DNA from: Candidatus Bathyarchaeota archaeon CG07_land_8_20_14_0_80_47_9
GTDB taxonomy: Archaea > Thermoproteota > Bathyarchaeia > Bathyarchaeales > Bathycorpusculaceae
Length of the DNA stretch: 29,528 nt
Direction of reading: 5' to 3'
Assembly (NCBI GenBank): GCA_002779555.1
Contig: PEWI01000106.1
Coordinates: 1-29,528, forward strand
The notes beneath the pieces are model-generated. The model was not told the origin of the DNA and searched no databases. It saw nothing but the letters and a program-made list of their open reading frames with translations. The position numbers and the translations under genes are program-made. Positions 8,408 to 15,580 of the stretch are shown here, one piece after another. Positions within the stretch are counted from its first letter, which is position 1. Every line of letters starts with the position of its first letter.

Positions 8408-9174
8408 GTCCTGCCGTGCTTGATACCTTCAACGATTTCCGAGACTTTCTGGGACACCTCAGTGTTTTCAACAACATTGCCTGTGACAATCATGTCAGCC
8501 CCGGCAGACGCTGTAGCCAGTGCCTGTGCTCTAGTTTTTATACCACCGCCAACAACAAGTGGGACATCAATGTAATGTTTGACAGCGCGAATCATTTCCG
8601 GAGGAACCGGTCTTTTCACGCCAGAGCCTCCCTCCAAATATATGAAGCGCATGCCCAGATACTGACCTGCCAAAGCGTGAGCAGCTGCAAGCTCAGGTTT
8701 GTTGTACGGAACTGGAACTGCCCTGCCGACGACACCTGCGGTGCCACCTTCTCCAACGATTATGTAGCCGAGAGAAAGCGGTTCAAGATGATATTTCTTG
8801 ACGAGCGGTGCCCCGAGCACTTGGGCGCCGATCAAGAAGTAAGGGTCAACGGAGTTCAGAAGAGACATGAACCATATGGCGTCGGCAAAGCGGCTTATGC
8901 CAGTTACGTTGTTTGGGAAAAGGATCACCGGAATCTTCACCGTGTGTTTCACGGCTTTAACCACATCGTCCAAGTGGGCACCTGACACAAATGTTGAACC
9001 GCCAATCATTATGGCCGAGGTCCCGCTTACCTTTGCCTTGCCTGCAACTCTAGAAGCTTGTGGAGGCGTCACCTTTTCAGGGTCAATTAGAGTCACATGA
9101 ATGGAACCTTCAGACTTTATTCCTTCAAGTAGATATTTCTCAACACGACCCACCATAAAGACCAGCCTAGTCAT
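8404..9174 (-). CDS. Geranylgeranylglyceryl phosphate synthase
   Basis: A 256-residue (beta/alpha)8 enzyme that joins sn-glycerol-1-phosphate to geranylgeranyl diphosphate, the first ether-bond step of archaeal membrane lipid synthesis. Motifs in order: HVTLIDPEKVTP near residue 28 (metal and phosphate site), AIMIGGST, VILFPNNVTGIS, YLEGGSGVKRPVP near 180 (G1P binding), VVGGGIKTRAQA near 215, and ADMIVTGNVVE. These match the GGGPS/PcrB family closely. The ATG at 9174 overlaps the elf1 stop in an ATGA arrangement. A second Met at residue 7 is less likely to be the start. It lies in the run elf1, GGGPS, Cys-rich protein, polC. Confidence 0.95.
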   Translation of the reverse strand: MTRLVFMVGRVEKYLLEGIKSEGSIHVTLIDPEKVTPPQASRVAGKAKVSGTSAIMIGGSTFVSGAHLDDVVKAVKHTVKIPVILFPNNVTGISRFADAIWFMSLLNSVDPYFLIGAQVLGAPLVKKYHLEPLSLGYIIVGEGGTAGVVGRAVPVPYNKPELAAAHALAGQYLGMRFIYLEGGSGVKRPVPPEMIRAVKHYIDVPLVVGGGIKTRAQALATASAGADMIVTGNVVENTEVSQKVSEIVEGIKHGRT

Positions 9175-9440
9175 GCACTCTTTATCTCTGTCTGCGCGGA
9201 TGGCTTTCTGGGACTTCCATAGGTCTTGTCGGTGAACATGCAGTAAACATCAATCTCAGCTTGTGCAGGCTTAATCTGGAACTCTTCCTTCAAGCCGCAA
9301 CTGCTGCAGCCCACAACAGCCCGGCCTTGTTCACGAAAGATTTCAACCCTGACTGTTTCCTTCCCACACTTTGGACAAGCGAAAAATTTGGGTAAATGCT
9401 TCTTGGGGATGCGAACAACCTTTCTCCTTCTTCGCCCCAT
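9171..9440 (-). CDS. Transcription elongation factor Elf1-like zinc-ribbon protein
   Basis: An 89-residue protein beginning MGRRRRKVVRIPKKHLPKFF, then CPKCG (near residue 27) and CSSCG (near 48), making one four-cysteine zinc ribbon, followed by a charged tail. The basic N-terminus with the spacing of the two CxxC knuckles is that of archaeal Elf1, which binds RNA polymerase and helps elongation. ATG 9440 is chosen over the in-frame TTG at 9446 because AAGGAT lies upstream at suitable distance. A TATA-like box at 9494-9501 is 54 bases upstream. It is the first gene of the operon with GGGP synthase and is divergent from nadE. Confidence 0.88.
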   Translation of the reverse strand: MGRRRRKVVRIPKKHLPKFFACPKCGKETVRVEIFREQGRAVVGCSSCGLKEEFQIKPAQAEIDVYCMFTDKTYGSPRKPSAQTEIKSA

Positions 9441-9493
9441 TCCCAAATCCTTCTGTTCCTTGAGGTTCTCGCAGTTCCATAGTCATGTTTGTC

Positions 9494-9501
9494 CTTAAAT
9501 A
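9494..9501. promoter_or_regulatory. Shared TATA-like box between elf1 and nadE
   Basis: The plus strand reads CTTAAATA and the minus strand TATTTAAG, both acceptable archaeal TATA sequences. It is 38 bases from the nadE start and 54 from the elf1 start, so one box could serve both directions. Assigned by motif and position. Confidence 0.5.
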
Positions 9502-9538
9502 CTTGCCTACAACCATAGAACACTGAGGATGCCCCCGC

Positions 9539-10381
9539 TTGGAGCTGACGTCTTCCGCTTTGGAACTAGATTGGCAAGAAGTGCAAGCGAGAATAGAACG
9601 GTTCATCAAGGACTACGTCAAAAAGTCTGGAGCAAAGGGGATAGTGCTCGGATTGTCAGGCGGCATTGACAGCTGCACAGTCGCAGCACTCTCCGCCCTA
9701 GCAATAGGCGGAAAGAAGGTCCTCGGCCTTCAGCTCCCCGAAAAGGAAACCCGTAACGCTACGGACATCAAGCACTCCATCTTCGTTGCGAAGAAGTTTG
9801 GGTTCAAAACAGAAACAATAGACATCACGCCTGCCCTGCAAGCTTTTTACAAATCATTTTCCACCTTCGACCCATCAGACAAGGTATGTAAAGGCAACGT
9901 CAAGGCGCGTATGCGGATGATTTACATTTACTACTACGCCAACAAACTGAACATGCTGGTCTGCGGAAGCTCAGACAAATCCGAAACGATGATGGGCTAT
10001 TTCACCAAATGGGGAGACGTCGCGGCTGACATATCGCCCCTAATGGATCTGTACAAGACGCAAGTGCGAAAGCTAGCAAGGCACATAGGAATCTCCAAAG
10101 GGATAGTTGCAAAGCCGTCCACGCCAGCCCTGTGGCCTGGGCAACTGGCCGAGAAGGAGCTAGGCATGGAATACGAACAGCTCGACCTAATCCTTTATGG
10201 GTTGGAGCATTTTATGAAAACAGAAGAAATAGCAAAACAGTTACACCTCAACAAAGCACTAGCGGACAAAGCCAAACGTAGATGGCTCGCCGCAGAACAC
10301 AAAAGGCGAATGCTATTAACAGCCAAGATCGAATATCGAACGGTAGGAACAGATTTCAGGCTCCCACGAGACCCATTCTGA
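9539..10381 (+). CDS. nadE: NH3-dependent NAD+ synthetase
   Basis: A 280-residue enzyme that amidates deamido-NAD with ATP, the last step of NAD synthesis. The PP-loop SGGIDS is at residues 40-45. The second signature is GSSDKSETMMGYFTKWGD near 145, followed by DISPLMDLYKTQVRKLA. The N-terminal glutaminase domain of fused NAD synthetases is absent. No ATG is in frame near the beginning; TTG 9539 is supported by GAGG at 9525-9528 and by the usual short N-terminal extension of the family. The nitrilase-fold gene follows after 22 bases, suggesting an operon in which it could supply ammonia. Confidence 0.94.
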   Translation: MELTSSALELDWQEVQARIERFIKDYVKKSGAKGIVLGLSGGIDSCTVAALSALAIGGKKVLGLQLPEKETRNATDIKHSIFVAKKFGFKTETIDITPALQAFYKSFSTFDPSDKVCKGNVKARMRMIYIYYYANKLNMLVCGSSDKSETMMGYFTKWGDVAADISPLMDLYKTQVRKLARHIGISKGIVAKPSTPALWPGQLAEKELGMEYEQLDLILYGLEHFMKTEEIAKQLHLNKALADKAKRRWLAAEHKRRMLLTAKIEYRTVGTDFRLPRDPF

Positions 10382-10403
10382 ACTGTTTAGAGAGGAATGA
10401 TTC

Positions 10404-11237
10404 ATGAAAAGAGGTTTCAAGATTGCCCTCGCGCAGATAGAGTGCAAGAGAGCAGACAAGACCGAAAACTTGAGAAGAATTGAGCAGACTGTCGTAAAGG
10501 CGAGAAAGCAAGGCGCTGAGCTCATAGTTTTCCCTGAACTGTCATTAACTGGCTATGTTGTAAGAGACGAAATATACGAATTGGCAGAGCCCATACCCGG
10601 CCCAGCAACCGAAACAGTTGAGAAGATAGCACAAAAGACGAAAACGTACATTGTCTTTGGCATGCCAGAACTGAGCAGAAAAGCACAAGCCACAATCCAC
10701 AACACAGCTGTTCTCGTAGGTCCGGAAGGCCTTGTTGGGAAATATCAAAAAATGTACCTGCCAACGCACAGCGTTTTCGAAGAGAAAAGATACTTCCGCC
10801 CGGGATATCAAGCAGCAGCCCTCGACACGAAACTTGGAAAGATTGGGCTAATCATATGCTACGACATCTTCTTCCCCGAAGTAAGCCGACTAACCCGTTT
10901 GGAAGGAGCCCAACTAATAGTCTGCATTTCCGCCTCACCAGCGACCCGCAGGACGTTCTTCGAAACACTGACAGTCGCAAGAGCCATGGAGAACACGGCC
11001 TTCCTCGCTTACGTGAACCTAGTTGGGATTGAAGACGGCCTGCAATTCTGGGGAGGAAGCAGACTCATCGGACCCAACGGTAGAATCCTAGCCAAGGCAA
11101 GATATGATGAAGAAGACATGGTAATGGGCACGATTGACTATGCTGACATAAGGCCTGTTGAAACGTTTGTTCCGACCCTTCTGGACTTGCGGCCTGAACT
11201 GTTCGACAAACTGAAGGAAAATGCAGAGAAACTGTGA
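10404..11237 (+). CDS. Nitrilase-superfamily carbon-nitrogen hydrolase, possible ammonia supplier to NadE
   Basis: A 277-residue protein with the Glu-Lys-Cys triad of the nitrilase superfamily: Glu45 in VFPELSLTGY, Lys116 in GKYQKMYLP, Cys152 in IICYDIFFPE. The fold is otherwise complete and of normal length. It starts 22 bases after nadE with a GAGAGGA ribosome binding site, so the two are likely co-translated. Fused NadE enzymes carry an N-terminal glutaminase of this same superfamily, so a stand-alone amidase subunit for NadE is an attractive inference. Its true substrate (glutamine, omega-amides, carbamoyl compounds) cannot be read from the sequence. Ends with TGA, 5 bases from the convergent aminotransferase. 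Confidence 0.9.
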   Translation: MKRGFKIALAQIECKRADKTENLRRIEQTVVKARKQGAELIVFPELSLTGYVVRDEIYELAEPIPGPATETVEKIAQKTKTYIVFGMPELSRKAQATIHNTAVLVGPEGLVGKYQKMYLPTHSVFEEKRYFRPGYQAAALDTKLGKIGLIICYDIFFPEVSRLTRLEGAQLIVCISASPATRRTFFETLTVARAMENTAFLAYVNLVGIEDGLQFWGGSRLIGPNGRILAKARYDEEDMVMGTIDYADIRPVETFVPTLLDLRPELFDKLKENAEKL

Positions 11238-11242
11238 CCTCG

Positions 11243-12451
11243 TTATCTGAGCCTTTTAACTGTTTTCTCTATGCGGTCCAACGCTTCCTCCAGCTGTTCA
11301 TATGCGGCTGCGTAGGAGATTCTAATGTAGCCTTCCCCATGACTTCCGAATGCCGATCCTGGAACCACAATGACACGAGCTTCCTTTGACAGGAAGTCTG
11401 CAAAATCTTCCGAAGACATGCCGAAACTCCTTATGTTTGGAAAGGCATAGAAAGCTCCTTTTGGAAGCGAACACCTGAACCCGTCAATCTCGTTAAGTCT
11501 TTTGTAAACCAGCATGCGGCGCCTGTCAAATTCCTTGACCATGTCATGAACAAAATTCTGAGGGCCCCTAAGTGCGCCTACCGCAACATACTGCATCAAG
11601 CTGTCAACGCAAGCAACAGTGTATTGATGGACAAGCCAAAGCGGTGCCATAAGCTCTTTAGGCCCGTAGACATATCCAGCTCGCAAACCGGTCATTGCAT
11701 AACTCTTCGAGAAAGAATTCACAAGCAGCGTGCGCTCACGCATACCCGGGAAGGTTGCAATGCAATAGTGTCTGACAGAATCATAGATTATCTTCTCATA
11801 GACCTCGTCTGAAATCACGAGCAAGTCACGTTCAACAGCCACCTTTGACAAAGCCGCAACTTCATCATGCGAGAGAGTGGCGCCAGTGGGATTGTTTGGG
11901 TAATTCAGTATCATCACACGTGACCTGTCCGTGATGAGTGATGTCACGTCATCAACCGACGGCTTGAACTCGTTCTCCTCCAGCAAGGGAACAGAAACTG
12001 GAACCCCGCCAGTCAATAACGCACCTGGCTCGTACAACACGAACCCCGGGTTTGGAATCAGCACCTCATCGCCCGGGTTCACGAACGCCTCCAACGCGAG
12101 GAAAATTGCTTCCGTCGCGCCAACAGTAACCAGGATCTCGCTATTCGGGTCATACTTCAGGTTGTAATCACTGCCTGCCTTCCCGACTAGAGCCTCGCGA
12201 AGCTCAGGAATGCCATTAGTAGGGGCGTAATGTGTTTTTCCCTCCTGCGCCGCCTGCCAGCCTAGATTCAGAGCCTCTCTGGGTGGGGTAAAATCGGGTT
12301 CACCGACGCTTAAATTGATGGCGTCAGGCATTGTTTGGGCTAAATTGAAAAAGCGGCGTATTCCAGAGGGCTTTATCCGTTTAAGGCGTTCTGCAGGCGT
12401 GAAGTCTGAAACCACGAAGCATTCCTCACCATCCATTGCTTCATGCAGCAT
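11243..12451 (-). CDS. Class I/II PLP aminotransferase (aspartate/aromatic type)
   Basis: A 402-residue fold-type I aminotransferase. Visible motifs: NLSVGEPDFTPP near residue 47, GKTHYAPTNGIPELREAL, the cofactor-binding stretch LNYPNNPTGAT near 180, SDEVYEKIIYD, and the Lys motif SFSKSYAMTGLRAGY near 246-260. The closing Arg region GYIRISYAAAYEQLEEALDR binds the substrate carboxylate. This is subgroup I-gamma of the AspAT family, common in archaea, and the amino donor or acceptor cannot be fixed by eye. Start may be ATG 12451 or ATG 12436; neither has a good ribosome binding site. A TATA-like GCTTTTAAGC at 12501-12510 supports a short leader to 12451. Confidence 0.9.
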   Translation of the reverse strand: MLHEAMDGEECFVVSDFTPAERLKRIKPSGIRRFFNLAQTMPDAINLSVGEPDFTPPREALNLGWQAAQEGKTHYAPTNGIPELREALVGKAGSDYNLKYDPNSEILVTVGATEAIFLALEAFVNPGDEVLIPNPGFVLYEPGALLTGGVPVSVPLLEENEFKPSVDDVTSLITDRSRVMILNYPNNPTGATLSHDEVAALSKVAVERDLLVISDEVYEKIIYDSVRHYCIATFPGMRERTLLVNSFSKSYAMTGLRAGYVYGPKELMAPLWLVHQYTVACVDSLMQYVAVGALRGPQNFVHDMVKEFDRRRMLVYKRLNEIDGFRCSLPKGAFYAFPNIRSFGMSSEDFADFLSKEARVIVVPGSAFGSHGEGYIRISYAAAYEQLEEALDRIEKTVKRLR

Positions 12452-12500
12452 AAAATGCTATCGTTCCCGAAATTATCGACAGGCGCAACAAACCCAACAG

Positions 12501-12510
12501 GCTTAAAAGC
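12501..12510. promoter_or_regulatory. Near-palindromic TATA box between aminotransferase and unknown gene
   Basis: GCTTAAAAGC reads as a usable TATA box on both strands. It lies 50 bases from the aminotransferase ATG (12451) and 54 bases from the ATG at 12564, an almost symmetric arrangement that suggests a shared bidirectional promoter. Confidence 0.45.
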
Positions 12511-12563
12511 AGAGCCTGTATACGAAAGTGTATCCAATACGCAGAACGCACAGGTGCAGAAGA

Positions 12564-13043
12564 ATGAAGCTGAAAGAGGGCATACAAGCGTGGCTAATTG
12601 GCTCCCTAAGTGACCCCATTGTCAAAATCCTCGCCAAAAACAGTCACCTGACGACAACGCAGCTCGAAACACTCCTCATTGACATTTTATCCGAAAATGC
12701 TGCAGGAAAACCGCTAAAATACGACGACAAAGCCAAATTGCGGCTAACAAAGGCAAAAATAAGCCGCGGAGCGTTTAACAGGACACTAAGACAGTCCAAA
12801 GAAAACGTAATAAAATCCATCTACACAGTGCTGCTCTTAGGCTACTTAGGAATCTTCGAAAGCACAACTTTGGACCCATACCTTGAGGTGGCGAACAAAC
12901 TGAAGGAATACTTAGACGCATACAAAGACACGTCAGACCAAGTAAGCGACCCACGTGAACGCTTAAAAGTCATAGAAATGATCAGAGAAGAGCTTGAAAC
13001 AAGCCTAAAACAGCTCTCAAATCCATCAGAAGGTATAACGTGA
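12564..13043 (+). CDS. Conserved-looking archaeal protein of unknown function with HTH-like region
   Basis: A 159-residue protein, all helical by pattern. Residues 30-60 contain a possible helix-turn-helix (HLTTTQLETLLIDILSENAA), followed by a basic block KAKISRGAFNRTLRQSKENV and the hydrophobic SIYTVLLLGYLGIFE. The tail is a charged amphipathic helix. I do not recognise a named family; the look is of a small nucleic-acid-associated protein. ATG 12564 is preferred to GTG 12528 because AGGTG is 7 bases upstream. The TGA stop lies inside the first TGACGTCA palindrome of the following regulatory stretch. It precedes the membrane-anchored winged-helix gene on the same strand. Confidence 0.7.
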   Translation: MKLKEGIQAWLIGSLSDPIVKILAKNSHLTTTQLETLLIDILSENAAGKPLKYDDKAKLRLTKAKISRGAFNRTLRQSKENVIKSIYTVLLLGYLGIFESTTLDPYLEVANKLKEYLDAYKDTSDQVSDPRERLKVIEMIREELETSLKQLSNPSEGIT

Positions 13044-13050
13044 CGTCACA
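13041..13050 (+). repeat. Left copy of 10-bp inverted repeat TGACGTCACA
   Basis: TGACGTCACA is the exact reverse complement of TGTGACGTCA at 13211-13220. Both contain the 8-bp palindrome TGACGTCA. The copies bracket the 160-base upstream part of the intergenic region before the gene at 13340. Confidence 0.6.
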
Positions 13051-13203
13051 AATCACACCCAAAAACACTGTCAAACAACGGCGCAAAGAAGGCCACACGA
13101 GTCACGGCGCGCTCAAGGGTGCAATTCCAGAAAGGAGCGCAAAATGGGGCTCATTTCTTGTGGCAAGATGGAGCAGATGAGAAGGGTGCAGAAGTACATA
13201 AAC

Positions 13204-13220
13204 TGTGACGTGTGACGTCA
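13204..13220 (+). promoter_or_regulatory. Tandem TGTGACG half-sites upstream of the 13340 promoter
   Basis: Two TGTGACG heptamers are directly adjacent (13204-13210 and 13211-13217), and the second runs into TGACGTCA. The pair sits about 35-50 bases upstream of the TATA-like box at 13254-13260, a position suited to an activator or to cooperative binding with the downstream array. Confidence 0.5.
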
Positions 13221-13253
13221 TCGACCCACCAATCTACGTCAAACACCATAATC

Positions 13254-13260
13254 TTTAAAT
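13254..13260 (+). promoter_or_regulatory. TATA-like box for the membrane-anchored winged-helix gene
   Basis: TTTAAAT, preceded by a plausible upstream element, would place transcription start near 13280, about 60 bases before the ATG at 13340. Confidence 0.5.
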
Positions 13261-13274
13261 GCAGAATGGTAGAA

Positions 13275-13329
13275 GTGTGATGTGTGACGCAACGTGACTG
13301 AATCACGCATAATCACACATGTATCACAC
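13275..13329 (+). promoter_or_regulatory. Symmetric nested array of GTGTGA / TCACAC half-sites
   Basis: Half-sites are GTGTGA 13275-13280, GTGTGA 13282-13287, CGTGA 13293-13297, then on the other side TCACG 13303-13307, TCACAC 13313-13318 and TCACAC 13324-13329. The centre is near 13300, with inner, middle and outer pairs at about 3, 13 and 20-24 bases from it. It covers the expected transcription start and the leader of the gene at 13340. It could be a multi-dimer operator for repression or autoregulation, or fold as a hairpin in the mRNA leader. Confidence 0.6.
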
Positions 13330-13339
13330 GGTGTAGTGC

Positions 13340-14053
13340 ATGCCTGACCCATTGCTTCTTCTCACAAGTGTCTTGCTCGTGGTGACCCTAGGCGCGGCGG
13401 TCGAGTACTACAGGCAACTCCGTAAAGCCCAAAGGGAGTATGAGAAAGCGAGGGGCGCTGTTGAAGATGTTGTTTTAAGTTTCAACAGGCAACTCAAGCG
13501 TGAGACTGAGAAGGTTGAGCTTATTGCATACAAGCTGGAGTCAAACTCGTCGAAGAGCGGCAGGGCTCTGAGCAAGAGCGAAGGGGTTGAAAAGCAGTTA
13601 GCCGATTTAGAGCCCAAGATCGCTGCAATGTTGCAAGACAAGGAGAAGCTGCTGGTGAGGCTTGAGGAGGTCGACAAGAAGGTGGCTGATGCTATTGCAT
13701 CGCAAGGGGCGTTGACCGCCAAGATCTCAAGCATGGAGGAGCAAGTACGGCAAGTCCCTATGGTAACTGAATTGAACGTCGGCGCAGTCATTCCGATAAA
13801 AAGGGAGAAGGCGTTGGCTCAATTGACAGAAACGGAGTTATCCGCACTGGAGTTTCTTGCTCAGGAAGGCCCAAAGACGGCGCCAGAGATCAAGGACAAG
13901 ATCAGACTCAGCCGAGAACATACGGCGAGATTGATGAAGAAACTTTACGAGGAAGGCTATCTGGAGAGGGACACGGGCAAGATTCCGTTCAAATACAGTG
14001 TAAAGAAGGAAATGGAGAAATTGTTGAAGAAGACAGAGGACCAAACTGCGTGA
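13340..14053 (+). CDS. Membrane-anchored coiled-coil winged-helix (MarR-like) regulator
   Basis: A 237-residue protein in three parts. Residues 4-22 (PLLLLTSVLLVVTLGAAVEY) form one hydrophobic N-terminal helix. Residues about 25-135 are a long heptad-rich coiled coil (QLRKAQREYEKARGAVEDV, EKQLADLEPKIAAMLQDKEK). Residues about 155-230 form a winged helix: LTETELSALEFLAQEGPKTA, PEIKDKIRLSREHTARLMKK, and wing EGYLERDTGKIPFKYSV. This predicts a DNA-binding domain held at the membrane by a stalk. GGTG at 13330-13333 serves ATG 13340. The upstream region carries an unusual operator array. The ligand and targets are unknown; the next genes (herA, nurA) are convergent, not co-transcribed. Confidence 0.85.
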   Translation: MPDPLLLLTSVLLVVTLGAAVEYYRQLRKAQREYEKARGAVEDVVLSFNRQLKRETEKVELIAYKLESNSSKSGRALSKSEGVEKQLADLEPKIAAMLQDKEKLLVRLEEVDKKVADAIASQGALTAKISSMEEQVRQVPMVTELNVGAVIPIKREKALAQLTETELSALEFLAQEGPKTAPEIKDKIRLSREHTARLMKKLYEEGYLERDTGKIPFKYSVKKEMEKLLKKTEDQTA

Positions 14054-14054
14054 C

Positions 14055-15580
14055 TCATTGCAGAGAAACTGACTTTTGAGCGCTCAGCTGTTTGAGGCGC
14101 TTGTCCAAGTCTGAGAGCTTCCCTGATTCTTGCAGACCATAATCTGCTTTCCCCCTCGTTTCCAAGTATTCTGGGTAGTGTGCGACCTTTATTGGCACGG
14201 CAAACCTGATTTTTGGCTCAGATATTAGCAGAGCTTCGCCAACGTCGAGCATCTTTATCTCTGTGTCACTGTACTCCAGATAGGGCGTGTTTTCTGTTAG
14301 GTACGCTCTGTCCTTACGAAGCTCGGTTTTCATGATGACTTTCGTCCACAGTTCTGCGAAAACGTCAAAGTTTATCCTTGAGGGTCTCGGTGTTACGGCG
14401 TTGAGCCCAACGCGGTATTTGCGATATGTTAGAGCGATGTCGGAGAATATTGTTCTCGGTTTATTAGGGTCAAGAAATTCATGCGCCTCCTCTAGGGTCA
14501 TTAGGAGGGTGGGGAGTTTCTGCAACTCTTCCTAGTTTTCTTCCCACAAGCGCTTGTAGTGTTCAGCTACGGTGGATGCTACGAGGCAGACAATCCTGTT
14601 TTGGTCATCAGAACGAAGACCAGAAATGTCGATTAAGCATGTTATCCCTTGGCAGACGTTTTGCGTAATGCTGTCGACAAAGGTATAGTCAGAAGCAGGG
14701 AAAAGGTCGTGCGGTAATGAAGACAATTTTTGCATGAGAGCCTCGACGACAGACTTGTGTGCTCGCACTGCCACGTTTCCCTCAGTTCTGAAGGTTTCCA
14801 ACGAGCTTTCTATCCATTGCTTGCCAAGCTTTCTGTACAGTGCCCAAGCAAGCCTTCTTTGAGGGGGTTGAGTGTCTGCGAAAAGAGTTCCAAGCTTCTC
14901 GGGGGTTATCGTGTGCAGGCCCACGGCCATTTTTTATCCTTGGCTGAGTAGTATCTGACCTTGCTGTGAAACAGGGCGTGATCCTTCAAGCCCTTTTGCG
15001 GCTTTATTCCTTTTCCATCTAGTAGTTGTCCGGCAAAATCGAAGATGATGGCGACAGTCTCAGGGCTTCGATCTATTATTTGGGCGTTCAATATCAGTTC
15101 AGTGTTCGTTTTTCCCGAGCCTGTCATGCCAAACATGTCCATCATGAGCGGTATGGCTTCAATACTTATGCCGGCAGATCCCAGCAGTTGCTCTCCAGAG
15201 CGGAGGCGCCCCAACTCAAGTGCCCCTGAGAGTTTGAGGACCGAGCAGTCTTCTTCGCTGGCGGTGTACACTTTATCTCTGTAGTCCGGGTTGAAGGTTG
15301 GAGAACGTGCCTTGGCGGCTCTTTTCTCCAAGAACAGTATGGCATCGACGCTTCTGTAGGCTGAGTATGGACCGTATGCTTCTCTCCCTTCTGCTTCCCG
15401 CAGCTGTTCGATGGTGTCAAGGGTAGAGCTACTCTCGGCGTTCACAACTCTCGCGTAGAAGCTTCTTTCATCTGAGTCTATGCGGACAATTTGCCCAAAA
15501 GAAAGGTTGACTTCCTTATTGAGAAAGAACGCCACTGAATCTCCTTTCGTTCCACACACAAACCCTATTGATTCAGACAT
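14055..15580 (-). pseudogene. herA: HerA-type bipolar DNA helicase, interrupted by a -1 shift and a TAG
   Basis: The three consecutive pieces add up to about 508 codons, the usual HerA length. Piece one starts at ATG 15580 (MSESIGFVCGTKGDSVAFFL) with a HAS-barrel-like N-terminus and Walker A GMTGSGKTNTE near residue 150, then IIFDFAGQLLDG. It is closed out of frame after YYSAKDKK at an A6 run (14930-14935); a -1 shift joins it to MAVGLHTITPEKLGTLFADT. Codon 14532-14534 is TAG after LWEEN, and the same frame goes on through EELQKLPTLLMTLEEAHEFL, which holds the Walker B/HerA signature, to TGA at 14055. HerA with NurA and Mre11-Rad50 resects DNA ends. Two defects suggest decay or sequence error; programmed events remain possible. 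The start overlaps the nurA end by 8 bases. Confidence 0.85.
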
